Shown here: positions 44,164 through 52,367 of the stretch, piece after piece | Numbering within the stretch: position 1 is the stretch's first letter | Layout: the number at the start of each line of letters is the position of its first letter | DNA from: PNAI01 sp035501735 | GTDB taxonomy: Bacteria > Pseudomonadota > Alphaproteobacteria > Rhizobiales > Xanthobacteraceae | Assembly (NCBI GenBank): GCA_035501735.1 | Contig: DATJVR010000031.1 | Span: forward strand, 62,001-126,000 | Direction: 5' to 3' | DNA: 64,000 bases | Translations under genes and position numbers: made by a program | Notes under the pieces: generated by a model | What the model was told of the DNA's origin: nothing | The model's database searches: none | The model's input: only the letters and a program-made list of their open reading frames with translations

Positions 44164-45024
44164 CTAGGCCGGATGGGCGGCGAGATGGGCGAGCAAAAGC
44201 GCATTGACCTGATCCGGCGTCTGATCGGCGGCGAAGTGGCCGACGCCCGGCAGCACCTCGAACCGATACGGGCCGGTGATGAAATCGACGGTCCCCTCGG
44301 CCGCCGCCCGCCCGACCGTGTCGTCGGCATCGCCCCAGATGAACAGCGTCGGCACGCGAATTGTCCCGATCGGCGCGCGGATCGCGCCGCGCGCGCGGTA
44401 CCACGTCAGCGCCGCTTCCATCGCCGCCGGGCTGCCGAGCACGCCGACATATTCGGCGATCGCCGCCGCCGGCACGTTATTCGCGGCCAGCCGCTCGCGC
44501 AGCCAGCGCGCATCGTCCGCCAACACGCGCGACGCGGCATCGGCTTCGAGGAAGAACCAGTGGTGCGCCGAGCGGCGCTTCTGCTCGCCGTCAGGCGCCG
44601 CAAGCGCGCGGTTGAATGCGTTGGGATGCGGTCGCGACAATACCGTGAGCGAGGCAAGCCGCTCCGGATGACGATCGGCGATGCCCCAAGCGATGCTGCC
44701 GCCCCAGTCGTGACCGACGACGTGGAAACGGCGATGGGTGTTGCCGCACGCGGCCGCAATGGCGAGCGCGTCTGTTAGCAGATGGTCAAACGCGTAATTG
44801 GCCGGCTCGCGCGTATCCGGCCGCGCGCCGGGAGAATAGCCGCGCTGGCTCGGCGCCACCGCGCGATAGCCGGCGGCGGCGAGCGCCGGCAGTTGCGCCC
44901 GCCACATATGGAACGATTCCGCGAACCCGTGCAGCAGCAGCACCAGCGGCGCATCCGTCTCGCCGGCCACCATGACGTCGAAGACGAGGCCGGGGGCGGT
45001 GGTGATTGTTCTGAGTTCGCTCAT
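44164..45024 (-). CDS. Alpha/beta hydrolase, epoxide-hydrolase-like
   Basis: The 286-residue protein has the oxyanion motif HGFAES (about 32-37), the nucleophile elbow GHDWGG with Asp106, an acid in FIWGDADD, and the base in GVGHFAADQ. An Asp nucleophile with HDWGG is typical of epoxide hydrolases and haloalkane dehalogenases and not of esterases. It is probably cytosolic; the start has no strong ribosome-binding site. It lies 96 bases past the small membrane gene. The substrate is unknown. Confidence 0.82.
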   Translation of the reverse strand: MSELRTITTAPGLVFDVMVAGETDAPLVLLLHGFAESFHMWRAQLPALAAAGYRAVAPSQRGYSPGARPDTREPANYAFDHLLTDALAIAAACGNTHRRFHVVGHDWGGSIAWGIADRHPERLASLTVLSRPHPNAFNRALAAPDGEQKRRSAHHWFFLEADAASRVLADDARWLRERLAANNVPAAAIAEYVGVLGSPAAMEAALTWYRARGAIRAPIGTIRVPTLFIWGDADDTVGRAAAEGTVDFITGPYRFEVLPGVGHFAADQTPDQVNALLLAHLAAHPA

Positions 45025-45236
45025 GCGCTGGCGGCACACAGGATTGCCGGATCAGAAGGGCCAATCAATAGGACCTTACGGAAACTTGACTTGCTTACCG
45101 ATGCATGGCGCGGCGACAGGAACTGCGCCGGAAAAACAATACGCGGAGAAGCGTGCCGCTTCATGACGCGACGCGCGCTTGAGAACGCGGGCGCGCGTGC
45201 CTATGTGGCCGAAAGGGGCCGAGAAAGGAACTTGTC

Positions 45237-45401
45237 ATGCGCGCATTCAGCATTGCGGTTGTCGTCGCCGTCCTGTTGGCCGTCGGCGCGGGATTTGCTC
45301 TCAACGCGTTCCAGCAGACTTCGGCCTTGGCCTATCGCGAGGGCGCGACCACGCGTTTCAATCAGCAGGAGACCGTCGACAATTACGGCCGGCAGGGCTG
45401 A
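45237..45401 (+). CDS. Small single-pass membrane or secreted protein (54 residues)
   Basis: ATG 45237 has AGGA seven bases upstream. The product starts with a strong hydrophobic helix (AFSIAVVVAVLLAVGAGFAL) and ends in a polar tail with FNQQETVDNYGRQG. Small proteins of this design recur in Bradyrhizobium-like genomes and I recall no known role. It is convergent with the alpha/beta hydrolase gene at 45412. Its small size explains why automated callers may miss it. Confidence 0.6.
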   Translation: MRAFSIAVVVAVLLAVGAGFALNAFQQTSALAYREGATTRFNQQETVDNYGRQG

Positions 45402-45411
45402 GCGGCGCTGA

Positions 45412-46266
45412 TCAGGCCTTCGCCTTCTCAAGGAACTCGATCACGCGCGCCGGAATATTCGCTTCCGTCTGCTGCTCGGCCGGCACGTCGAAATAATCCG
45501 CGCGCGGCAGGCACTCCTGCAGATAGCGCGCCGCCGACGTTGCGTGCGACGCATCCTGCCCGGGCACGATCAGTGCCGGAATGTCGACGCGGAACAGATC
45601 TTCGGGCTCCGCGCCCGGCGCGGTGTCGCGGTCGAACAGCGTGCGCGCCATGGTTTCGACGATGGCCTTGTAGCGCACCACGTCCTGCTTCACATAGGCT
45701 TCCGCAAATGCCCGGTCGTGCCTCAGCACGGAGGCCCACGGACCGCCGCGCGGATCGGCGCCGAACGGTTTGCCCTCCTTCTCGACCAGCGCCGCCACGG
45801 CCTTGAGTCCGTCGCGCGTGACAAAATGCAAATGCTCCGAAAAGCGCGCGTGCGTGCTGATGCGATATTTCGCGCCGCCCACCGGCCAGTACAGCACCAG
45901 GCTGGCGACCATTTCGGGATGCGCCACCGCAAAGGCCGCCACCGGGCAGCAGCCCATGCAGCCGCCCAGCAGATGCGCGCGCTTGATCCTCAGATGCTCC
46001 AGCAACCCCTTGCCCTGCGCCACGTAATGGGCCCAGGTCAGCGCCTCGACCCGTCCGCCCGATTGCCCGCATTCGCGGCGGTCGAACACGATGCAGGTGA
46101 ATTTCTTCGGCAAGTGATCGAGCAGCTTGATTTTCGCGTAGACGCCCTGCGTACGCCAGGTTTCGATCGTCGCGTTGAATCCAGCCGGCGCGTACATCAG
46201 GAGCGGCGGCCCGTCGCCGATCACCTCGTAGCGCGTATTGATGCCGTCGATCACCGTGAACGCCAT
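45412..46266 (-). CDS. Alpha/beta hydrolase with a cysteine in the nucleophile position
   Basis: The 284-residue protein has an alpha/beta-hydrolase core (PPLLMYAPAGFNATIETW, CIVFDRRECGQSG). The nucleophile elbow reads LLGGCMGCCP, so Cys103 replaces the usual Ser, as in dienelactone hydrolase. The acid and base are probably Asp238 and His241 in PGQDASHATSAA. It is the third gene of an operon with FAD reductase and PanB-like protein, three bases after the latter. A Cys-type hydrolase fits cleavage of lactones or activated C-C/C-O bonds from aromatic breakdown. Confidence 0.8.
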   Translation of the reverse strand: MAFTVIDGINTRYEVIGDGPPLLMYAPAGFNATIETWRTQGVYAKIKLLDHLPKKFTCIVFDRRECGQSGGRVEALTWAHYVAQGKGLLEHLRIKRAHLLGGCMGCCPVAAFAVAHPEMVASLVLYWPVGGAKYRISTHARFSEHLHFVTRDGLKAVAALVEKEGKPFGADPRGGPWASVLRHDRAFAEAYVKQDVVRYKAIVETMARTLFDRDTAPGAEPEDLFRVDIPALIVPGQDASHATSAARYLQECLPRADYFDVPAEQQTEANIPARVIEFLEKAKA

Positions 46267-46269
46267 GCG

Positions 46270-47073
46270 TCAGCCTTTGATCTGCCGACCCGCGCGCACG
46301 TCGTCGACGAGCGCGCCGAAGGCCGCAAGGCTCGCCTTTGCGGTGTTGCTGTAGGTCTCGGTCTTGCTGTCGAGCCATTTCGTGCCGTAACCGATGGCCG
46401 TATGCGCGAGCCGCACGCGCCCGTCGAGCCAAGGGCCGCCGCCGAAACCGCCGATCACCGGGATTTTCACCGCCGCCACCACCGCCGCCCCCGCCACCGG
46501 CCCTGAATTGGTGAAATCGAGCAAGGCAGCGCCGCAACTTTCCAAGAGCTTCGCCTGTTCGACGAGCTTTGCAGTCATCGCCGGAGAAACCTGCGCGCCG
46601 GGCGCATTCTGCGCGGCATAGGGAATGCCGTGTTGCGCGGCGGTCTGTGGCGTGATGCCGAATTGCGCGAACACCGGAATGCCGGCCGCCACGATCGCGC
46701 GCACTGCGTCGGGGAAATCCGCCGCCGCGTCGAGCTTCACCATGTCGGCGCCGCCCTCTTTGACGAGCCGCCGCGCCGCGGCGAGCGCGATTTCGACACC
46801 TTGCTGCAATGGGCCGTATGGAAAATCGCAACTGACCAAAGCGCGCGCGACCCCGCGCCGCACCGCTTTGCACACCACCAGCATCTCGTCCATCGTGATG
46901 TCGAGCGGATCGTCGCGGCCATAGAGATTGACGCCGACCGAGTCGCCGACCGACACGAAATCCACGCCTGCACGGTCGGCGATCGATGCAAGCGGGGTGT
47001 CCCATGCCACGACGCCGACGGATTTCTTGCCGTCGCTCTTCATGTGCTGCAGCATTTCGACGGTGACTTTCAC
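46270..47073 (-). CDS. PanB-like (ketopantoate hydroxymethyltransferase/PEP mutase superfamily) protein
   Basis: The 267-residue TIM-barrel protein aligns with PanB: VGVVAWDTPLASIADRAGVDFVSVGDSVG, KAVRRGVARALVSCDFPYG, KLDAAADFPDAV, IPVFAQFGITPQ. The metal Asp residues (GDS and CDFP) are kept. In contrast, the usual KLEGG Glu is Asp, GHLGLTPQ is AQFGITPQ, and the late Glu base region reads LDFTNSGPVA. These changes suggest a different keto-acid or acceptor from pantoate biosynthesis. It overlaps the upstream FAD reductase gene by four bases. Confidence 0.78.
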   Translation of the reverse strand: MKVTVEMLQHMKSDGKKSVGVVAWDTPLASIADRAGVDFVSVGDSVGVNLYGRDDPLDITMDEMLVVCKAVRRGVARALVSCDFPYGPLQQGVEIALAAARRLVKEGGADMVKLDAAADFPDAVRAIVAAGIPVFAQFGITPQTAAQHGIPYAAQNAPGAQVSPAMTAKLVEQAKLLESCGAALLDFTNSGPVAGAAVVAAVKIPVIGGFGGGPWLDGRVRLAHTAIGYGTKWLDSKTETYSNTAKASLAAFGALVDDVRAGRQIKG

Positions 47074-48284
47074 GCTTTCGCTTTCAGCATCGCGGCAAAT
47101 GGCACATTCGGATCGGCAAGCGCCGACGCGTCGACCGGAATGCGCCGTTCGATCAGCCGCCGGACTGCGGCCAGATCCTTCTGCGCATTCACGCCGACCG
47201 CATAAGACAGAAGCGCCCCATCCAGTTCAAGCGACAGCATGCTTTTACCCGCCATTGGTCGTTTCACGCGCTGCGGCATATCCACCATCCAGCCGACCGC
47301 CTGGATGTAAAGATCGTACTGTTCGGTCCAGCACGACGGCACCGCGCGATAGGCATCGTTTGCCCCCGCCGCATTGCGGCCCGCGATCGCGCCATGGTCC
47401 TGCCCATGCCGCCAGTTCTCCAGGCGCGCCAGGCCATGGGGTCCGGGAAACCGCGTGACGTCGCCGGCCGCGAAGATCGCCGGATCGGACGTGCGGCATT
47501 GCTCGTCCACGACGATGCCGTCCTGCACTGTGAGACCGGCGGCGGCGAGCGCGTCGTTCGGCTTCACACCGGTGCCGACCACGACCAGATCGGCGGACAA
47601 TTCGTCGCCCGCACTGGTCTTGAGTGCGATCCGTCCGTCCGTTTGCGGCGCAACCTGCGTGATCGCGGTGTTGAGGCGAATGTCCACGCCGCGGCGTTGG
47701 TGCTCCGACTGCACGAAGGCACCGGTCTCCTCGTCGCACATGCGCGCCATGACGCGCGGCGCAAGCTCGATCACGGTCGGCTTGACGCCAAGCGCGAGCG
47801 CCGACGCTGCGACCTCGAGTCCGATCAGACCGGCGCCAATCACCACGAGATGCTTGCAAGTCGCGAGATCGGCTTTGAGCGCAAGCGCGTCCACATCTGT
47901 GCGCAGGTAATGTACGCGCTTCATTCCGATCGGCAGCAGCGGCATCTCGCGCATCAGCGAGCCGGTCGCGATCACGAGCGCGTCGTAGGGCAGGGCGCCT
48001 GCATCGGTGACGACCTTGCGGCCCGCGCGGTCGATTGCGTTGCACCGCGCGTTGGTCTTGAGCACGACATGATGCGCGGCGAGCCCGCTTTTTCCCGCGA
48101 TCGGCGCGTCTTCCGGCCTCGCCTTGCCGAGCAGCACCGTCTTCGACAGCGGCGGTTTCTCGTAGGGCTCGCAGGCCTCGTCGGTGACGAGCACGACTTC
48201 TGCCGTAGCATCGCGCCGTTTGGCTTCGATCGCGGCCCAGACACCGGCCGGCCCGCCGCCGATCACCACGATGTTTGTCGCCAT
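47070..48284 (-). CDS. FAD-dependent ferredoxin/rubredoxin-type reductase
   Basis: The 404-residue protein has FAD motif VVIGGGPAGVWAA at the start, LVIATGS, the NAD motif VVIGAGLIGLEVAAS and IFAAGDVTRF near residue 280. This is the pattern of NADH:ferredoxin reductases of three-component Rieske oxygenases. The C-terminal VPSCWTEQYDLYIQAVGW matches that family. It leads a three-gene operon (PanB-like, hydrolase). The likely electron acceptor is the Rieske ferredoxin at 52368. It is divergent from the iclR gene, with a weak operator-like palindrome between. Confidence 0.88.
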   Translation of the reverse strand: MATNIVVIGGGPAGVWAAIEAKRRDATAEVVLVTDEACEPYEKPPLSKTVLLGKARPEDAPIAGKSGLAAHHVVLKTNARCNAIDRAGRKVVTDAGALPYDALVIATGSLMREMPLLPIGMKRVHYLRTDVDALALKADLATCKHLVVIGAGLIGLEVAASALALGVKPTVIELAPRVMARMCDEETGAFVQSEHQRRGVDIRLNTAITQVAPQTDGRIALKTSAGDELSADLVVVGTGVKPNDALAAAGLTVQDGIVVDEQCRTSDPAIFAAGDVTRFPGPHGLARLENWRHGQDHGAIAGRNAAGANDAYRAVPSCWTEQYDLYIQAVGWMVDMPQRVKRPMAGKSMLSLELDGALLSYAVGVNAQKDLAAVRRLIERRIPVDASALADPNVPFAAMLKAKA

Positions 48285-48352
48285 GATTCCCGCATCCGGC
48301 GGCCGCCGCAGCCGTTGATTGACACCCCGACACCCGCCCGCCTAGAGTTTGC

Positions 48353-48365
48353 GGAACGCCGGTCC
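48353..48365. promoter_or_regulatory. Degenerate IclR-type operator at the iclR/reductase divergent promoter
   Basis: GGAACGCCGGTCC fits GGAAC-N3-GTTCC with one mismatch. It lies 18 bases before the iclR start and 68 bases before the reductase start, the right place for autoregulation and joint control. A partial copy, GGAACATTACC, follows at 48373-48383. Confidence 0.4.
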
Positions 48366-48383
48366 ACGTAGCGGAACATTACC

Positions 48384-49196
48384 GTGCCGCCGCTTCCAAA
48401 TCCACCGACTGCTCGCGCGCCTATCACGCAAGGCCGCCTGTCCTCCGTGGCAACCGCCATGCGGCTGCTGAAGGCATTTTCCGAACAGGAGGTCGAGATC
48501 GGCATCAGCGACCTTGCCAAGCGCCTTGGCGTTGCCAAGAGCACGGTTCATCGGCTGGCGGTGACGCTCGTCTCCGAGGGCATGCTCGAGCAAAACCCCG
48601 AGAGCGGAAAATACCGCCTTGGACTCGCATTGTTCCGCCTCGGGGCGCTCGTGCGCCACCGCATGGACGTGTCGATCGAGGCGCGTCACCTGTTGCGCGA
48701 GTTGCGCGAAAAGGCGAACGAAACCGTGCACCTCGCCGTGCTCGACGGTTCCGAAATCATGTACGTCTACAATCTTGAAAGCACGCAGGCGATCCGCATG
48801 CGCTCCGACATTGGCGTGCGTAAGCCCGCCTATTGCACGGCCGAGGGCCAGGTCATGCTCGCGTTTCAGCCGCCCGAGGTGACCGACCGCGTGATCCGTT
48901 CTGGATTGCCGGCGCGCACGCCGCAGACCATCACCGATCCGGCCGCGCTCCGAAAGGCGCTTGACAGTGTCCGCCAGCGCGGCTGCGCCATCGAGGACGA
49001 GGAAAGCGAGATCGGCATGCGCTGCATCGCGGCGCCGATCCGGGACGACACCGGCGCGGTTATCGCGGCCATCGGACTTGCCGGTCCGGTGTCGCGGCTC
49101 ACGAAGAAGGCCCTTGCTTCATTCATCCCGCACGTGATCGAGACGTCGGCGGCGATTTCGACCAGGCTCGGGTTTCGCGCGCGCGCTGTTGGTTGA
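48384..49196 (+). CDS. IclR-family transcriptional regulator
   Basis: The 270-residue protein from GTG 48384 has an N-terminal winged helix-turn-helix (about 20-80; SVATAMRLLKAFS, GISDLAKRLGVAKSTVHRLAVTLVSEGML). An effector domain follows, with HLAVLDGSEIMYVYNLES, CTAEGQVMLAF, CAIEDEESEIGMRCIAAPIRD and a GAVIAAIGLAGP stretch. IclR proteins usually bind aromatic or keto-acid effectors. It is divergent from the reductase/PanB/hydrolase operon. Similar palindromes elsewhere in the window make it the likely controller of the oxygenase and bicupin operons. Confidence 0.92.
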   Translation: MPPLPNPPTARAPITQGRLSSVATAMRLLKAFSEQEVEIGISDLAKRLGVAKSTVHRLAVTLVSEGMLEQNPESGKYRLGLALFRLGALVRHRMDVSIEARHLLRELREKANETVHLAVLDGSEIMYVYNLESTQAIRMRSDIGVRKPAYCTAEGQVMLAFQPPEVTDRVIRSGLPARTPQTITDPAALRKALDSVRQRGCAIEDEESEIGMRCIAAPIRDDTGAVIAAIGLAGPVSRLTKKALASFIPHVIETSAAISTRLGFRARAVG

Positions 49197-49339
49197 CGGC
49201 CTTTCAAATATTCCGCGTACGTTGCTGCGACGTGCTACCGCAGACTTGGCGCGCGTTCGCCATTGCAAGCCACATCGAAACCGATCATGCTTGCGTCAAT
49301 CAAAATATGCTCGACCGGCGCATCCAGGGGGAGAATTCT

Positions 49340-50317
49340 ATGGGAACATTTCGTAATCTGTGCGCGGGCATTGCCGGCGCCATTCTCATCGCCAGCGCCT
49401 CGGCCTCGGTCGCCGAAGACTGGCCGACGCGCAACGTTCAGGTCATCAGCATGTTTGCCGCGGGCAACGCGAACGACATCGTCGCGCGCATCGTGCTTGA
49501 TCAGGCGTTCCGGCAGATGAACGGGTCGTACGTTATCGAGAACCGGCCCGGCGCGGGCGGAACGATCGGCGTTGGTGAAGTCGCAAAAGCGGATCCGGAC
49601 GGCTACAAGCTCCTGCTCAATTCATCCACGCTGAGTTCTCAGGTCGTGCTGCACAAGTCGCTGCCATACGATCCGGCGCGCGATTTTGCTCCCATCGCCC
49701 TGTTCGGCTTTCAACCGAGCGTGCTGGTCACCACACCGCAGAAAGGCTACAAGACGGTCGCGGAACTGGTCGCCGCCGCCAAAGCGAATCCTGGCAAACT
49801 GAATTTCGCCTCCGCCGGCATCGGCGCCGCGTCACATATGGCGGCCGAGCAGTTCCGCCTTGCCGCGAAGATCAACGTTCAGCACATTCCGTTTCGCGGA
49901 CCAACCGAGGCCTTTACGCAGCTGATCGCCGGGAACATCGATTATTACTACCTGCCGATTGCTCCGGCGCTGCCGCACATCAAGGATGGCAAGCTGGTCG
50001 CGCTCGCCGTGAGCACGCCCAAGCGGGCGGCCCTGCTGCCTGACGTGCCGACCATCATCGAGGCCGGTTATCCCAGCGCCCAGTATTTGTTCTGGGGCGG
50101 CATCGTCGGGCCGGCGAAACTGCCGCGCCCGATCATCGATAAGCTGCACGCCGAGATAGAAAAGGCCCTGACCGCGCCGTCGGTGAAGGAAAATCTCTCC
50201 AAGCAGGGCGTCGAGATCCAGCTGATGAGCGTTGACGATTTTGCCAAGTTCGCGCGTAACGATATCGCGGCGACCGTCAAGCTCGCAAAGGAGATCAATC
50301 TCGCGCCGAGCAATTGA
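49340..50317 (+). CDS. TctC-type tripartite tricarboxylate transporter substrate-binding protein (orphan)
   Basis: The ATG at 49340 has GGGGGAG six bases upstream and begins a signal peptide (TFRNLCAGIAGAILIASASA). The 325-residue binding protein has DWPTRNVQVISMFAAGNANDIVARIV, VIENRPGAGGTIG, KADPDGYKLLLNSST and FASAGIGAASHMAAEQFRLAA. These are typical of Bug/TctC proteins that bind carboxylates. No tctA or tctB gene is adjacent. It follows iclR by 143 bases on the same strand. The ligand is not known. Confidence 0.88.
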   Translation: MGTFRNLCAGIAGAILIASASASVAEDWPTRNVQVISMFAAGNANDIVARIVLDQAFRQMNGSYVIENRPGAGGTIGVGEVAKADPDGYKLLLNSSTLSSQVVLHKSLPYDPARDFAPIALFGFQPSVLVTTPQKGYKTVAELVAAAKANPGKLNFASAGIGAASHMAAEQFRLAAKINVQHIPFRGPTEAFTQLIAGNIDYYYLPIAPALPHIKDGKLVALAVSTPKRAALLPDVPTIIEAGYPSAQYLFWGGIVGPAKLPRPIIDKLHAEIEKALTAPSVKENLSKQGVEIQLMSVDDFAKFARNDIAATVKLAKEINLAPSN

Positions 50318-50339
50318 GTGACGCCTGACGGACGTTGTG

Positions 50340-50370
50340 TTGCTTCTCCCGGTTCCGCGGGGAGAGGCAA
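50340..50370. terminator. Hairpin between convergent genes
   Basis: TTGCTTCTCCC (50340-50350) and GGGAGAGGCAA (50360-50370) form an 11-base stem with one mismatch around a nine-base loop. It sits between the convergent tctC-type gene and the gene at 50376. There is no T-run, so it may act as a bidirectional barrier. Confidence 0.4.
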
Positions 50371-50375
50371 ATCAG

Positions 50376-50882
50376 CTACGCCCGCAGCGCCAGCAGCATG
50401 TCCTCGATGTATTCCTCGGCGTTGGCGATCACCAGCATCAGCGACCAGGGCCGCAGCTGCGCCAAGGTTTTCGACAGCGTCGCGTCCGATTTGCCGGCGG
50501 AGCCGACGATCAACGCGGTCGTCATCACCCGTTTGAGGCTGCAGGCCTCGCCGATCAAGGAAGCGGCCGGTGCGTCTTCGCCCGCCGTCGCAATCATGAC
50601 CACGAGGTCGGCTGCGTTGACTTCGTCGACGAGGTTCTTGGTGCGGCCGGCCAGATCGCTGAGCCAGCCCGAAAAACTTTCGCCTTTGCGCGGGATCGCG
50701 CCGAAAGCGGTAGCGGTGAAGAATGTCGCGCCGTTCCAGCGCGACTTCGACAGACGCTTGACCACGCTCTCGCTCGGCTGATCGAGCGCGATCACCTTGA
50801 CTGCGCGCGGCAGAGAATTCGGCGCATTGATGCGAAAACGCGCCTCCTGCGCGCTGCTCATCCGAGTGCTTTCGCTTTCCAT
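50376..50882 (-). CDS. Unknown protein coupled to Rieske oxygenase
   Basis: The 168-residue protein starts nine bases after the oxygenase stop, with GAGG six to seven bases upstream. It has a Rossmann-like strand and helix pattern: VKVIALDQPSESVVKRL, then ADLVVMIATAGEDAPAASLIGEACSLKR, then VMTTALIVGS and SLMLVIANAEEYIEDMLLAL. It does not resemble the small beta subunit of ring-hydroxylating oxygenases, though it occupies that position. No catalytic residue can be named. It is last in its unit. Its function is unknown. Confidence 0.7.
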   Translation of the reverse strand: MESESTRMSSAQEARFRINAPNSLPRAVKVIALDQPSESVVKRLSKSRWNGATFFTATAFGAIPRKGESFSGWLSDLAGRTKNLVDEVNAADLVVMIATAGEDAPAASLIGEACSLKRVMTTALIVGSAGKSDATLSKTLAQLRPWSLMLVIANAEEYIEDMLLALRA

Positions 50883-50891
50883 TGTGGACCT

Positions 50892-52175
50892 CTAGACCGA
50901 GACGTGCGCCTTGCCGGGCTGCACGATCAACGCTTCCTTCGCCGCATCCTTGTAGGGCTTGTCGGGCGGCAGCACGACGGCGGCCGAACGCACGCGCTGG
51001 TGCGCAAGATCGAGTCCCGGCGGCGTTTCGCCTTTTTCCATGGCCTTCAGCGCGCGCAGCAGCCGATGCCGCGCCATGATGATGCCGTTGTCGGTGGAGA
51101 CCAGGTTCTCTTTGCTGCGGTCGACGATCGGACCCATGCTCTCCTGCAACGATGCGTCCTGCATCGCGATGCCTTCGACGCCGCTGTAGGTCTTGCCCGC
51201 TTTTTGCGCGGTGCGGTCCATCAGGTAGTCGTTATCCTTGTTGGCAAGCGGTCGATAGCTGCCGGGCGTGTATTGGACATGCACGCCCTTGCCATCGCGC
51301 ATGGCCTGGACTTCCTCCTTGGTCAGCGGTCGCGTGACCTTGTAATCGAAGCTCCACGTCCAGCAATTGTCGTCATCGATCGGTACCCAGAAATGCCCGT
51401 GCACCGGATGATCCGCGCGCGGCGGAATCATGGTGAACGAAGGCATCACCCATTGCGTGACGCGCCAGTAGTAATTGCCGTTTTCCGCGTTGCGCCGCGC
51501 GCCGATGTAAAGGCCGCCGGGGCTTTCCACCACTTCGAACACCGGCTTCATGTCGCCGAGATTGTATTGATTGCCCTTCGAGCCCTTGAACAAGGGATCC
51601 TTGTTGAGCTCGCCCGAATGCAGAAACGATACGTGGCTCGAGTCGATGCCGCCTTCCAGCGCTTGCAGCCAGTTGCACTCCTGCAGGCGCTTGGAGGTGA
51701 AGGTGCGGTCGGCCGGCACCATGGCGAATTCCCATTCCGGCAACGGCGGCTTTTTGTCGGGCGGCCCCATGTAGGCCCACAGCACGCCGCCGCGCTCGAC
51801 CAGCGGATAGGATTTCAGCTTGATCTTCTTGCAGTAGCCGCTTTCCTCCGGCTCCGACGGCACTTCGATGCACTGACCGGTGTGGTCGTATTTCCAGCCG
51901 TGATAGGGGCAGCGCAGTCCGTTTTCCTCGTTGCGGCCGAACCACAGCGACACGCCACGGTGCGCGCAGAATTCGTCGGTCAGCGCATAGCGGCCTTGCG
52001 TGTCGCGCCAGGCCAGCAGGCGTTCGGATAAAAGCTTCACGCGCACCGGCGGGCATTCGGCTTCCGGCAATTCCTCGCTGAGCAACGCCGGCAGCCAGTG
52101 CCGCCTGAACATCTCACCCATCGGCGTGCCGGGAGCGGTTTGCGTCAGCAGATCGTTCTGTTCTTTCCTGAGCAT
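50892..52175 (-). CDS. Rieske non-heme iron aromatic-ring oxygenase, large subunit
   Basis: The 427-residue enzyme has the Rieske cluster ligands Cys70, His72, Cys89 and His92 (CAHRG then CPYHGW). The mononuclear iron site is in LEGGIDSSHVSFLHSG (His181, His186), with bridging Asp178. Sequence style is that of phthalate 4,5-dioxygenase-type (homo-oligomeric) enzymes. ATG 52175 has GGAG seven bases upstream. A separate Rieske ferredoxin is divergent from it and a reductase lies to the left, so electron transfer is probably three-component. The substrate is unknown. Confidence 0.9.
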   Translation of the reverse strand: MLRKEQNDLLTQTAPGTPMGEMFRRHWLPALLSEELPEAECPPVRVKLLSERLLAWRDTQGRYALTDEFCAHRGVSLWFGRNEENGLRCPYHGWKYDHTGQCIEVPSEPEESGYCKKIKLKSYPLVERGGVLWAYMGPPDKKPPLPEWEFAMVPADRTFTSKRLQECNWLQALEGGIDSSHVSFLHSGELNKDPLFKGSKGNQYNLGDMKPVFEVVESPGGLYIGARRNAENGNYYWRVTQWVMPSFTMIPPRADHPVHGHFWVPIDDDNCWTWSFDYKVTRPLTKEEVQAMRDGKGVHVQYTPGSYRPLANKDNDYLMDRTAQKAGKTYSGVEGIAMQDASLQESMGPIVDRSKENLVSTDNGIIMARHRLLRALKAMEKGETPPGLDLAHQRVRSAAVVLPPDKPYKDAAKEALIVQPGKAHVSV

Positions 52176-52203
52176 CGTCAGGCTCCGGGATATCTTGTAG
52201 GTC

Positions 52204-52227
52204 GTTCTACTTTATGTAACGTCGTCC
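52204..52227. promoter_or_regulatory. Degenerate IclR-type operator before the Rieske oxygenase
   Basis: GTTCTACTTTATG then TAACGTCGTCC aligns with the sites at 52304 and 61163 with a few changes and one missing base. It lies about 29 bases before the oxygenase start codon. Confidence 0.3.
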
Positions 52228-52303
52228 ATCTCGATTGCTCAAGCCTTTCCGGCTGGCCGGCGTTGACCTGGATCAAAGCCCGTGGTCTATGATGGATCGC
52301 GAA

Positions 52304-52328
52304 GTTCTTCTATACGGAACATCGTTCC
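52304..52328. promoter_or_regulatory. IclR-type operator before the Rieske ferredoxin
   Basis: CGGAACATCGTTCCG (52315-52329) is a perfect palindrome around a three-base core, preceded by GTTCTTCTATA. The same preface and palindrome occur at 61163-61187. It lies 40 bases before the ferredoxin start and about 130 before the oxygenase start. Confidence 0.55.
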
Positions 52329-52367
52329 GACATCAATCCTACCTGCCCCCGCGCCCCAAGAGAAGCC

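Noticed and set aside
45428..47005. 525-codon minus-strand frame across the hydrolase and PanB-like genes
   Set aside because: It is out of frame with two proteins showing clear family motifs; the Arg/Gly-rich translation is typical of a shifted frame in high-GC DNA.
52263..52293. TTGACC and TATGAT as a promoter of the ferredoxin gene
   Set aside because: The boxes are 19 bases apart, longer than usual, and the palindrome downstream could define a different start. I did not list it as a feature.
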